Shown here one piece after another: positions 24,232-33,438 of a stretch of 36,381 bases of DNA. This DNA comes from Clarireedia homoeocarpa (lineage: Eukaryota; Ascomycota; Leotiomycetes; Helotiales; Rutstroemiaceae): the NCBI GenBank assembly GCA_001465935.1, contig LNKV01000107.1, positions 1 to 36,381 of the forward strand, given 5' to 3'. How positions within the stretch are numbered: position 1 is the stretch's first letter; the number at the start of each line of letters is the position of its first letter. The position numbers were made by a program, and so were the translations under genes. The notes under the pieces were generated by a model. It was given only the letters and a program-made list of their open reading frames with translations. It had not been told where the DNA came from and ran no database searches.

Positions 24232-25221
24232 CTACCTTCCCGTACTGCCTCCACTTGAACTATTGACATACTTAGTCAACTCATCAAAGCCCTTTTTGGC
24301 ACATAACATCCCATCCTGGAGTTGATAATTAGAGATGCTTTGATTATTGGTCCGATTCGAGTAGAGGAGGCTTGCTTACGAGAAGTATTGGCGGCAGCCA
24401 ACTAAAAATGCGGGTGATGGTTGCTATCTTTCCTCTATACACCAGCCCGGTTCTCCCTTCCAATATATCGGCTACCACTTTGGAAGCATATAACTCAGCT
24501 GGCATCCCTTTCGGATCCAGTTTTCCCTCGGCAGTGTCAGCGAGTGTAGATGTGATATGTGCGTAGATTGATTTCGTGGGGAGCTGGAATGCTCCTGGTT
24601 TCGTGTAGATATCCGCTTGCACACAACCGGTGACCAGAGTCAATACTTTCACCTGGAAAGGTGCCAACTCCAGCCGCAGCGTTTCACCCATAGTGTTAAG
24701 TGCGGCTTCAGACGCTGCATAGAGTCCTAGACAAATTAATTAGGTTTCCTGCTGAAGCTGCAGATTATTTCTGGATTATTACCGATCCATGGAGTATTAA
24801 GAAGTGCACCAATAGAGCTCAGATTGACAACAGTGCCTTTATTCTGGATGAGCTGGGGAGTAAAAGCCTTGGTCATTGCAAAGGTACCCCATATGTTGAT
24901 GTCGAATAGTCTCTTGCCCTCAGCTAGAGAAGAGTCTACCAATGGCATCACAAATTCGACTCTGGCGCTGTTCATCAATACATCGATGCCTCGGCCTGAG
25001 GTATGAGTATACACATATTTCACTGTTTCCGCGATAGACGCCTCTGATGTGAGATCTACATGGATAACATGCACTTTTGGCAGCTTCGCCAGGTCCACTG
25101 CTTTGTCAGGATCCCGAACCGCCGCAAATACAGTGAAGCCTTTTTGTTGAAATGCCACTACCAGTGCTGCACCGATCTGGCCGCTGCCGGCGCCGGTCAC
25201 TAGAACGAATCTCTCTGTCAT
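24232..25221 (-). CDS. AYR1-like short-chain dehydrogenase/reductase with altered catalytic motifs
   Basis: Three exons (25221-24783, 24726-24380, 24315-24232) join in frame to 289 codons. Introns are 24727-24782 (GTAATA...TAG) and 24316-24379 (GTAAGC...CAG). The length is the usual one for fungal NADPH-dependent acyl-dihydroxyacetone-phosphate reductase-like SDRs. The Rossmann motif TGAGSGQIG lies at residues 9-17. The usual NNAG is NSAR (84-87), the catalytic Ser region is NLSS (133-136), and the YxxxK motif reads YAASE, with Tyr149 but Glu153 in place of Lys. The C-terminus has the family's YRGK.AT segment and a GFDEL end. The gene is otherwise intact, so this is either a diverged or non-catalytic member or an early stage of decay. 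It is divergent from the P450. An in-frame Met at 25254 is less likely as start. Confidence 0.85.
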
Positions 25222-25975
25222 GACTTGCCGTGTCGCGTAGATCTGGAGATGCACGATGCGAGATGCGAGATGTGGGGTCGCGAGATGGGAGATCGGTTCG
25301 CTTCTCTTTTAAGCTGAGATTAAGAGCTGAGAGATAAGAGCTAGGAGGTGAGAAACACAGAAATTCGTCAAAGAAAGCCGCAAGGCTGCGCAAGTCTGCC
25401 AGTTAGGACTTAACCTCAATTATCTACTGTAAGATTGCTAACGATCCTATCGAGATGTTCGAGCCTTAAATCCGAGGGCATCGAGACAATTGCCTGTTCA
25501 AGAAGTATGGTTATGCAAAGAAGACCTCAGTAAAGTGGTATATAAGTGACTACGAGTAGGTCTGGGTGTCCGGGGAGGTCGAATGTTCTGGCGCTGCATT
25601 AGAAGGGATTGATGAGTCAGCGGCGCCAAGCCTAATTCAGCGAATCACTATCCTGCGCTGATGCCATTTCCCCCTCCTTTTGAAAGCACCGCGTTCAAGG
25701 CAGAATGTGTATTATGCATTGCATATATCGGTAAACTATTCGGTGAGCATACGAGGCTGCCGAGCCACCCAGCCCAAGTAGGATCGCGCGAGCACCATCA
25801 ATCTAGTAGCCTGCCATTTCTTTTTTGTTTTTGGTACAGAAACACGTATACTGGTGAGATTGGAGCACCATAGGTTACATACATTTGCAAACAACCTGGC
25901 AAAAGAATCCATGCGCTGGAGCCGAGAGCAGTGTAAAGTCGGCCCATTTTACAATTATACCTAGCAATTCGTCCC

Positions 25976-26141
25976 CGCCGCATTCTTACCTACTTCTTCA
26001 TCTTACGGTAACACTGCCAAGCAGGATAGCTCCCAATTTTCATTACTGTACCTAATATAACCTTACCGTGTAATCGGGCGGACGATTTTGCCGCCGTCTT
26101 ACTTCTTCATCTCATCTTACCACTGCCGAGCAGAGTAGCTC
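25976..26141 (+). repeat. Imperfect direct repeat, two ~50-57 bp copies
   Basis: Copy one (25976-26032) and copy two (26092-26141) share CGCCG, CTTAC, ACTTCTTCATC, CACTGCC.AGCAG and TAGCTC in the same order with small indels. The spacer is about 60 bp. Confidence 0.7.
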
Positions 26142-26303
26142 TATCATTCCACTAGCCGCACCACGTATGAAGTACTTCCCAAGACTTTTATTAATTATAC
26201 TCTATATGCTAATAAAATGCATAACCATGGTGTTACCTACCGTACGCAAGCAAACAAGCAAAGTATCTAATATCTTAACACTCTTTATCATTTTCTTTTC
26301 TAC

Positions 26304-26341
26304 AAAGAGAGAGAGCGAGAGAGAGACACAGAGAGAGAAAA
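26304..26341 (+). repeat. GA-rich microsatellite in the P450 leader
   Basis: An impure (GA)n run about 35-70 bp upstream of the P450 ATG, probably in the 5' untranslated region or core promoter. Confidence 0.75.
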
Positions 26342-26372
26342 GCATTTTTGATTTGAAAAGAGAAGAGCAAAG

Positions 26373-28255
26373 ATGAATTTTCCCACTCAGCCGCTGGCTC
26401 CAGTGTCTATCCATCTTGGGTCTTATCCTCTTCTCAAATTCGTAGTATATGGACTCTTTACATTGGTTACATGGAGATTTGTGCGGTTTACGCTCATCCC
26501 ATATTTCCGTCCCAATGACCCCAAGGAACTTCCATACTGGATGCCATGTAGGAAATCACTAGCATTTTTTAACTTGGAATAGCACTGATCACGCCTCAAC
26601 AGTTGTCGGTAAAAAACCCTAATAATGATGGGACAATTATCAGTGTTATATTCATCTTTTTAACAGGACATACGTTTTCATTCTTCCAAAATCCTCAAGC
26701 TTTATTAGACGTTGGAATGTAAGTGCTGCACTTTCGCCCCCATCTCAGAGATAAGAAGGTGTATCTATTGTGCTGCGTTCTAACAGAAGACCTAGGCAAA
26801 AAATTGGTGGAGCCGAGCGTCGGCCTTTCGCACTGTTTGCATTCGGAATCACTAACTACATCCTCACTAACCCGAAGGATGTGGGAGACGCATACAAAGA
26901 GACTGAAACACTCTCCTTTTCCCTTCTCCTCAGGGCGACATTGGTTCATCTAGGGTTAGCCAAATCCTCTGTCCGCTCAATGTTCCACCCCCTAGCCAAG
27001 GACAAAGCAGGCTTCCCCAATCCCAATGGGAAGTCACTAGCTTCTCTGTCAAGAGACATTCACTTGAAGCAACTCTGGCCAGGCGAGAACCAAACCATCC
27101 TAGTGCGAAAGCTGATGGATTGGTTCAACGTTCACTTAACCTCAAGCAGGATCATTAAGGAGCGGCCATACACCATTGCCGATGGCCAAGACGTAGTGGT
27201 ACCTCTCATGGCTCTCACATCGGAAATGATGGTATCCTCAGGACAGAACGCCTACTTTGGCCCCACGTTGGCGGAACTGGCACCGGATCTTCCGGCCGAC
27301 TTTTTAGAATTCGATGAACTTTCCTGGCAGCTTCTCTTACAGTATCCGCCCATGTTCTGTCAGCCGATGCTGAAGGCAAAGGCGAGAGTTGAGCTCGCTT
27401 TGCAGAGGTATATCGAGATACCGATGGAGCAGCGGAAGGGGGATATCTGGTTCACTAAGGCGATGGAGGCAGAGCTGAAAGCGCTAAATATTCCCACGAA
27501 CGAGATTGGCATCATGTTTATGACTGTCTATTGGGGGTAAGCTTTCTTTTTCTTCCTGCCCCCAAATAGTTCATTGTATTTCCTTGACCTTATATTTATT
27601 CATAAATCATCTACTTGCAACAGAGCAGAGTACTCACTTCCTAAATCTCTATAGCTTCAACACCAACTCCCGCCGCGCAACCTTCTGGCTCCTAGCATAC
27701 AGCCTCTTCACCCCGGGGCTCATCGACGAGCTACGAGAGGAAATGATCCCCGCAGTCAAAACATCCGAGATCGACCATAGCTACATTCTCGAGAAATGCC
27801 CCAAGTACTCAGCCGTCTGGCAGGAAACACTCCGCATGGCCGCCTCAGCTGCCTCGGTTCGTTTCGTATCCGAAGACACCTCGCTCAATGGGTACACCCT
27901 TCGCAAGGGTAACCGCGTCATCGTTCCCTTCCGCAAACTGCATCTGGACCCGGGAGTTTTCGGCAGTGATGCCAAAGAATTCAAGGCCGATCGCTTCGCT
28001 AAGGATCCATCTCTGCATCGCCATATACGGGCTTTTGGGGGCGGCTCGACGTATTGCCCGGGAAGGCATCTTTCGAAGCTGTGGATTGGGTGTATTGTGG
28101 CGATGCTTCTTGATAGGTTCGATCTGGTCTTGGAGGGGGAGCAACCGTTCCCGGAAGGGAGCGAGGAAACGCCCTCGCTGGGAATGCTAGGCAATAGTGG
28201 GAATGATCTTATGGTTCGGCTGAAACCCCGAACGAAATTGGCTGATGCTTGCTAG
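26373..28255 (+). CDS. Cytochrome P450 monooxygenase (CYP7/CYP8-like fungal class) with a 6-nt microexon
   Basis: Five exons (26373-26547, 26603-26608, 26667-26718, 26787-27536, 27655-28255) join to 1584 nt, 527 residues. An N-terminal membrane anchor (about 20-45) is followed by a proline hinge PYWMPFVGHTF (53-64), where the microexon supplies F-V-G. The I-helix carries YWGFNTNS, with Asn-Thr-Asn rather than the AGxxT form. ExxR is ETLR (385-388), the PERF-like segment is ADRF, and the heme loop FGGGSTYCPGR (455-465) has Cys462 as iron ligand. The protein looks full-length and functional and needs a P450 reductase. The I-helix and PFVGHTFSF hinge resemble the fungal class annotated as 7- or 12-alpha-hydroxylase-like, which often acts on terpenoid or steroid-like substrates. 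The exact CYP family and substrate are not identifiable. Its 3' end faces that of the ERG26-like gene, 225 bp away. Confidence 0.88.
26603..26608 (+). other. Predicted 6-nt microexon (TTGTCG) of the P450
   Basis: Introns 26548-26602 (GTAGGA...CAACAG) and 26609-26666 (GTAAAA, branch-like CTAAT, AACAG) leave six bases. These complete the conserved hinge PFVGH. Skipping them keeps the frame but makes a TGA at the junction, because the lone T of exon 1 meets GA. Confidence 0.75.
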
Positions 28256-28480
28256 AAATTTCGTTGTTTCCTATAGGACTTATGAATAGCGTGTTCAATG
28301 ATATTCAATGATAGTTCCTGTGCTAGAATCACATTCCTTGCAGATAGAGTTCTTCCTTGTCTAAACATGGATCACAATGTCATTCTGAGTTTGTTTTGGC
28401 TGTCATCAATAATTTACATGGTATTGTACTATGTTTTGCAAAGCTAGCTGCGCTTGGGCCCACGAAATTAGGGTGCCTGA
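28256..28480. terminator. Convergent 3' region of P450 and ERG26-like genes
   Basis: 225 bp between two stop codons, tail to tail, which must hold both polyadenylation regions. No clear AATAAA was seen, as is common in fungi. Confidence 0.4.
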
Positions 28481-29671
28481 TTACTTAGCAGAAGTACTCG
28501 GACCCTTCTCAATTTTGAATCTCTCACACTCATGTTCCGTCGTGGCTTTCAAGACAGCATCAAAATCCTCGACAGGTTTATATCCTAATCTCTCTTTAGC
28601 CTTCGTGATATCCCAGTTAGCCCCTATGTTCAAGATCTGAATATCAAACCTGCTTAGCTTCGGTCGCTTGGTCCCCAGAGTGAAGATCCGATAGATCCAC
28701 TCTCCCATGATAGCAAAGGATAGAATGAGCCAGTATGGCATGACCTGGATCTGATTTTCGGGCACAGGATGACCGGCAAAAGCGTAAACTTTGCGCGCAA
28801 AATCGAAGAACGGGATATTATGTTCGTCCGTGATGAAGAAGGCTTCACCGGCGACTTTCTTGCCCTCGGCGGCGTCTATGTCTGCACTGACCAATTTTTG
28901 AGCCGCGAGGATATGCGCCTCGCAAGCTTTTTCGGCGAAAAGGTACTCGAAGACCTTTTCATTCTTGCCGACCTGAGTCTTGTGTTGTCCCTTTTTCAAG
29001 GTTTGCATGAAGCTTCCCATGAAGCCGTCATCATCTCGCCCGTAGACGCATGGGAGGCGGAGAACGGCGGTGCGGAGATCGGTACCATTCGCAGCCAGAA
29101 CCATTCTTTCCGCATTGGCCTTCGCTAAGCTATACGCATTGTTGCAGGTCTTCTTGGTGTGGACAATCGCCTTTTCTTCGGTCAGTCGAGTGTTCGGTGT
29201 GGGGACTACCGCAAATTGAGACGAAGTGTAGATTAAGGCTTTGACAGAAGGACTCGCGGACAGGCATTTGAGCAACACATCTGTACCTGTTACGTTTGTA
29301 TCGTGGAGTATTTTTTCGGGGGCGTTGTACTTCGGACTCGCACAATGGAAGACCACGGCTGGCTTGATGTCGGCAATGAGCGAGGAAATTTCCGCGCTGC
29401 ATGCATTCAGCATCAGTGAATGTCGAAATGGCTTTTTAGGGGAATGGGATGGTGAGAGCTAAGTAGAAGGATGCAGTTACCCGTTGGTAATATCGCCAGC
29501 GTGATACACCACTTTTGAAATGCGATTCTTGGGGGGGTTGCGACTGATGATATGAACTGAGGAGACGGATGGCTCTTCCAAGAGCATTCCCACCAAAAGA
29601 GAACCGAGGAAGCCAGAGCCACCGATGACGAGCACCGTACCCAAAGCGTCACCTGCTTGAGTGAAAGGCAT
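28481..29671 (-). CDS. ERG26/3-beta-hydroxysteroid dehydrogenase-like NAD(P)-dependent enzyme
   Basis: Two exons (29671-29481, 29396-28481) are joined across an 84-bp intron (GTAACT...CAG) to give 368 residues, close to the length of fungal sterol-4-alpha-carboxylate 3-dehydrogenases. An extended-SDR Rossmann motif VLVIGGSGFLG lies near the N-terminus (13-23). The catalytic region is YTSS (120-123) and YSLAK (Tyr152, Lys156). A DAA...FFITDE stretch is typical of 3-beta-HSD proteins. A hydrophobic segment at about 282-304 suggests membrane association, as in ERG26. It would oxidise a 3-beta-hydroxyl, possibly with loss of a C4 carboxyl. Whether this is a housekeeping sterol enzyme or a cluster paralogue cannot be decided here. 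Its position beside a P450, an SDR and an FAD oxidase in a repeat-bounded island favours a paralogue. Confidence 0.88.
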
Positions 29672-30722
29672 TTTTGTGTTGTCGTAGCAAAATAGGATGG
29701 AGTAAGGGAGAGTCTGAAAGGAACAAGCTTACAGTCAAAGTGGATGGTAAGATCTTACAGTAAGAGTAGTTGAGGTAGTCTCCTATGTTACCAACACAAA
29801 ACAATACAATATATAGGTACATGGGTAGGTACTTTCACATTAGATGCTACGCCGTTGATATTATAGTTGCACGCCCCTTCTGCACCAGAGTCCCTGTACG
29901 TACTATATCGATTGGGCTAGCAATACGAGGGACTTTCTGCTTGTCAAAACCTGCAAAGAGCAGCGATTGACGATAGAGTAACATACAAAGTGGTGCAACA
30001 CAAACCGCGGCATATAGATACGAGATAAAATAAGGCATAAGGATGTTACTTTTCTATTTCATACTGAGCTGCATGGGATATTTCCAGGCTGTGTAGTACA
30101 ATCGCTGCCCAGTTGATAACTTATCGGACACATGGATCCGATTGGTCTGGCAGTCGATGTAAGTTCCAAAACAATTAGTAACCGCTAGTCCTGCATTTAT
30201 TGATCAGAATGCATTGGACCTACCATGCATGATGCACAACAAAGACGCCATCCTCCATGCATATTCTCTCTCGCTGATAGGTCCGTAACCATGCGTCATA
30301 TCTTACTATGCAGTATGTGCTACGCCCCTTCGTTACCAAATTCTCTCGAGCACAAAAAGCAGGCTGGCGGTTCGATGTTTTCGACACGACACCATGTAGT
30401 ATAATCGGTGTAAGAACTCCGAATGTTACAACCAATTGGCCTTCATCTCTTTTTCCTTCTGATCCATCTGGATTTAGCCTCCAGATTTTCGCTACTCAGC
30501 TGTGTGTATGACCCCAGATGGGACGAAACACGGAAATGAGGAAGTTCGCCGTTGAGCATAATGGGTTCGCGGAGCAGCGTGATATACGCATTCCCATAAG
30601 CAAACGTATCCATATCCAGAGCCATACCCATCGAGAATTAAAGACGACGATTATTGGTTTCTTTATATGAGTGTTCATTACCATCACTTCTTCCGAAATT
30701 CCTCGTGTAATAAGCATCTACG
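29672..30722. promoter_or_regulatory. Divergent promoter region between ERG26-like and rhodopsin-like genes
   Basis: 1.05 kb between two start codons. A TATA-like TTATATGA at about 30,663 lies some 55-60 bp upstream of the rhodopsin-like ATG. Short open frames on both strands show no family features. No repeats were noticed. Confidence 0.5.
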
Positions 30723-32188
30723 ATGTCGCTCCCACCAGGCGCCGACCTCAACCTCATTCCAGCCGGGCAGCCGCCTCCCGGCGTGATCCCCAATTTTGTG
30801 AATCCGCCGTCTCTGCTTCCTGCACAGGCAGGTGTCTGGGGAACTCTGATTTTCATAACAGTAATTTGCGTAGCCTGTCGATGCTACTCAAGTTTCCAGA
30901 GTTCTAGCAAACTTGCTGCCGATGATTGTAGGTGCGACTCAATTCCTCACCCTGGTACTCAGCCTGATAAATGCCCTCATAGGGACAGCGATCATTGCGA
31001 CAATTTTTGCGCTATGCCATTCAGCCATCATCTTATCATGTAAGATATTATCCCCACGTAAATGCAGCAAGCACTTGCTAACATTCACCGAAGTTGGAAG
31101 AACTGCGAGACATCAGTGGGATATTCCTGTAGCTTGGCTTCTTGGGACTTACATCAAGGTATCTATGGCCATGATTGTAGCTTTTCGCTTTTGAATGACA
31201 CTCTAATGAATAGAGTAGAAAAGTTTTGCCCTACAATTTTTTGCATCTCTGGCAGTATTCACCGCCAAAGCCTCCCTCTTATTACTCTATCGAGCGATCT
31301 TCAGCGTCAAGAAGTGGATGAACTATGCGGTCTATGCTGGTATAGTATGGGATGCCCTCGCAAACTTGCCCTACATCCCCCTCGCCATTTATTTTTGCGC
31401 TCCCCACAATAGCGAACATTGGGATTTCACGGTTTCGAAACGGTGCGGTAAGCCTATCAAATGGGATATCACCACAGGCGTCATGATATTGGTTTTGGAT
31501 CTTTACATTTTGGTTCTGCCACTGCCGATATTGATGAAGTTGCAACTTTCGCATCGAAAACGTCTAGGATTGCTTGCTGTCTTTCTAACGGCAGGCTTGT
31601 AAGTACCCCCAGGAAACGGCCGAGTCTTGTTAATTACAACTAATGCATTCAGGGCTATTGTGTGTGCGTCTTTAAGCGTGACATACTACATAGCTGTGAT
31701 GAAGGCCACCACCGACGCCAGCTGGCCCTCCGCTCAAATCTACCTAGTCCGGTAGGTCTCTCCAACTTTACCATCTTTGTATATTTCTAGAGCTAGCAAG
31801 CCACTAACATCCCGAAAGCGGAGTAGAAAACTACATTTCGATCCTCGTCGGCTGCGCACCCGGCCTCGCGTCCTTCTTCAACACCAATATTGCCGGATCC
31901 AAAATCTACAACTCGCTCGCTTCCACTTTCCGTAGCCACAGCACCAAATCGAGTGACCCGTCGAAGACCTCGGACGTCGAAGGAAACGGCGGATACTACG
32001 GCCTGCGAACATTCGGTGGAACGCCGTATAATAAGGCAACCAAGAACATTAACCCTCAATCCGATTCCACGTCGCAACTACAACACACCGAGGTCACGTA
32101 CGAGCCGCGTCGGGGAAATAATTCGGGTGAGGATGGCATACACAGATCTGTCGGGTTCGATCAGCGCTCGACACATAGTGCAGTGTAA
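30723..32188 (+). CDS. Seven-helix Fung_rhodopsin (PTH11-like) integral membrane protein
   Basis: Six exons (30723-30927, 30983-31039, 31094-31158, 31219-31598, 31653-31751, 31819-32188) with introns of 54-67 bp join to 1176 nt, 391 residues. The hallmarks are PPGVIPNFVNPPS at the N-terminus, DDW at the end of loop 1 (67-69), RHQWDIP (93-99), a KASLLLLYRAIF helix, W.I..G....L..YILVLPLPIL, and SW..A..YLVRGVENYIS near the last helix. This is the order in fungal rhodopsin-domain proteins (formerly DUF3468). Residues after about 300 form a polar, Ser/Thr/Asn-rich cytosolic tail. Family members include putative non-canonical GPCRs; no CFEM domain is present. No ligand can be inferred. Such genes are often close to specialised-metabolite clusters. 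Confidence 0.9.
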
Positions 32189-32570
32189 TTTTCAATCGGG
32201 ATACGGGTTAAGGTATAGATATAATAAGTAATCAAAAAAAAAACGAGTTAACAATAAATGAGTTACAAACCCTTGAGATTACCTAAACCTACTATTTGTT
32301 GAGTGAGTTGCAGGTGAGAAGAGTGTAGCCACACACCCCTAATTGGTGAATAAGAGAGGACACAGCACAGTCCATAGAAGATAGCAGTGACCAAAATATA
32401 GCGGATAAGTAAAAACGTGAAATCATCGATTGGTGTGGGTGGTACTTGTGGCTGTCTCATTTGCTGTTGAGATTTGGGGGCTCAGAGACCAGATTTGTTA
32501 CATCCAAGACCCGAGTAGTTTTATGATATTAATGTTGACCTTGTTGTGTTCCTAGTTAGAGTCGCATATA
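32189..32570. other. Intergenic spacer downstream of the rhodopsin-like gene
   Basis: AT-moderate sequence holding the gene's 3' region, including a run of nine A near 32,235. A 65-codon minus-strand frame (32263-32460) with one hydrophobic stretch has no homologue I recognise and is not annotated. Confidence 0.4.
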
Positions 32571-32571
32571 C

Positions 32572-32706
32572 TATACTGTGCCGTACTGTGCCGTACTGTG
32601 CCGTACTGTGCCTTACGAAGTACTGTGCCGTACTGTGCCGTACTGTGCCGTAGTGTGCCGTACTGTGCCTTACGAAGTACTCTGCCGTACTGTGCCGTAC
32701 TGTGCT
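32572..32706 (+). repeat. Decamer tandem array (GTACTGTGCC) with 57-bp super-period
   Basis: About a dozen copies of GTACTGTGCC, some with single changes (TAGTGTGCC, TACTCTGCC). CCTTACGAAG interrupts the array at 32611 and again at 32668, a 57-bp spacing that indicates a higher-order unit. Confidence 0.9.
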
Positions 32707-32915
32707 ATACTATACCCTATGTATCCTTTGGCTGTGAGATAAGGTTTGAGGCGAGGAAATACTGTTCATGTAGCCACCCAAATTGTATAAAAATTTCTTT
32801 GGATCATATTATGCAAGATACTATAAAAAGGTGCGATGCATGCATTAGATCAGCAGAAGATTGCATTCTGCAACTTCTTCAACTCTCCATGCCCTTGTCC
32901 ATCACACCAGGTTTA

Positions 32916-33070
32916 CTTGGTGGTCAGGATAAATGAATGTATCCATGCCGCTCCATATTTGTAAACCGCCGTCAATCAGAAAGTAGATAAAATATAATCT
33001 ATACTATATCATTGGTTCAAATTTACGATGTACAGCGATATGTATACATTTATTTATCCTGACCACTAAG
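32916..33070. mobile_element. 155-bp MITE with mariner-type TA target duplication
   Basis: Terminal inverted repeats of about 27 bp with two mismatches begin CTTGGTGGTCAGGAT (left) and, read on the opposite strand, CTTAGTGGTCAGGAT (right). TA flanks both ends (32914-32915, 33071-33072). The interior is AT-rich and non-coding. Termini and TA duplication fit a non-autonomous relative of Tc1/mariner (Fot1/Pogo-like) elements. Confidence 0.88.
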
Positions 33071-33072
33071 TA

Positions 33073-33438
33073 TTATTTGGATAGGGGAAATTTTTGAAGA
33101 ACTGCAGGAAGATTCTCGGTAAGTCAGAGTTCCTTTAGAAAACCAAAGCACCAATCTCATGAAGGGATGACTTGATCCTAAACCGCCTCTAACAACATAG
33201 TAATATTACAAGGAGTGTTTATGATATTAGGATAAGTCGATTTGAATAATTTCTTGCACCAATAGGAATAATATACCTGGTAGCATGGGTTCTAGGATCA
33301 ACGAATCTCATCTGAATTTGGATGTCTACATGAGCACACTTTGAGCATAACTATATTTCGCCACAGAGATTTTGATTTGCTAGTTGTATTATGAAATTAA
33401 GAATCCATGTGCACGCAGGCAGAGTTACCGAAACCTCC
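33073..33438. other. Spacer between MITE and FAD oxidase stop
   Basis: About 365 bp of moderately AT-rich sequence downstream of the FAD oxidase. It presumably includes that gene's 3' region. Nothing else was recognised. Confidence 0.4.

Larger units (their letters stand above)
25222..26372. promoter_or_regulatory. Divergent promoter region between dehydrogenase and P450
   Basis: 1.15 kb without a convincing gene, lying between two start codons. It holds a TATA-like TATATAAG near 25,540, an imperfect direct repeat (25976-26032 and 26092-26141) and a GA-rich tract just upstream of the P450 start. Short open frames here have no recognisable product. Confidence 0.55.

Noticed and set aside
24232..25221. 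Lys-to-Glu change in the SDR as RIP damage
   Set aside because: RIP causes C-to-T or G-to-A changes. AAA/AAG to GAA/GAG is the reverse direction.
26202..26414. 70-codon minus-strand open frame across the P450 start
   Set aside because: Runs opposite to the P450 leader and owes its composition to the GA tract.
27781..28194. Long open frames on both strands inside P450 exon 5
   Set aside because: Shadows of the P450 coding frame, which holds ExxR and the heme loop.
32263..32460. 65-codon minus-strand frame with a hydrophobic stretch
   Set aside because: Too short, no family resemblance, and AT-leaning intergenic context.
32598..32936. 112-codon frame through the decamer array
   Set aside because: The N-terminal half is only translation of the tandem repeat and the end runs into the MITE.
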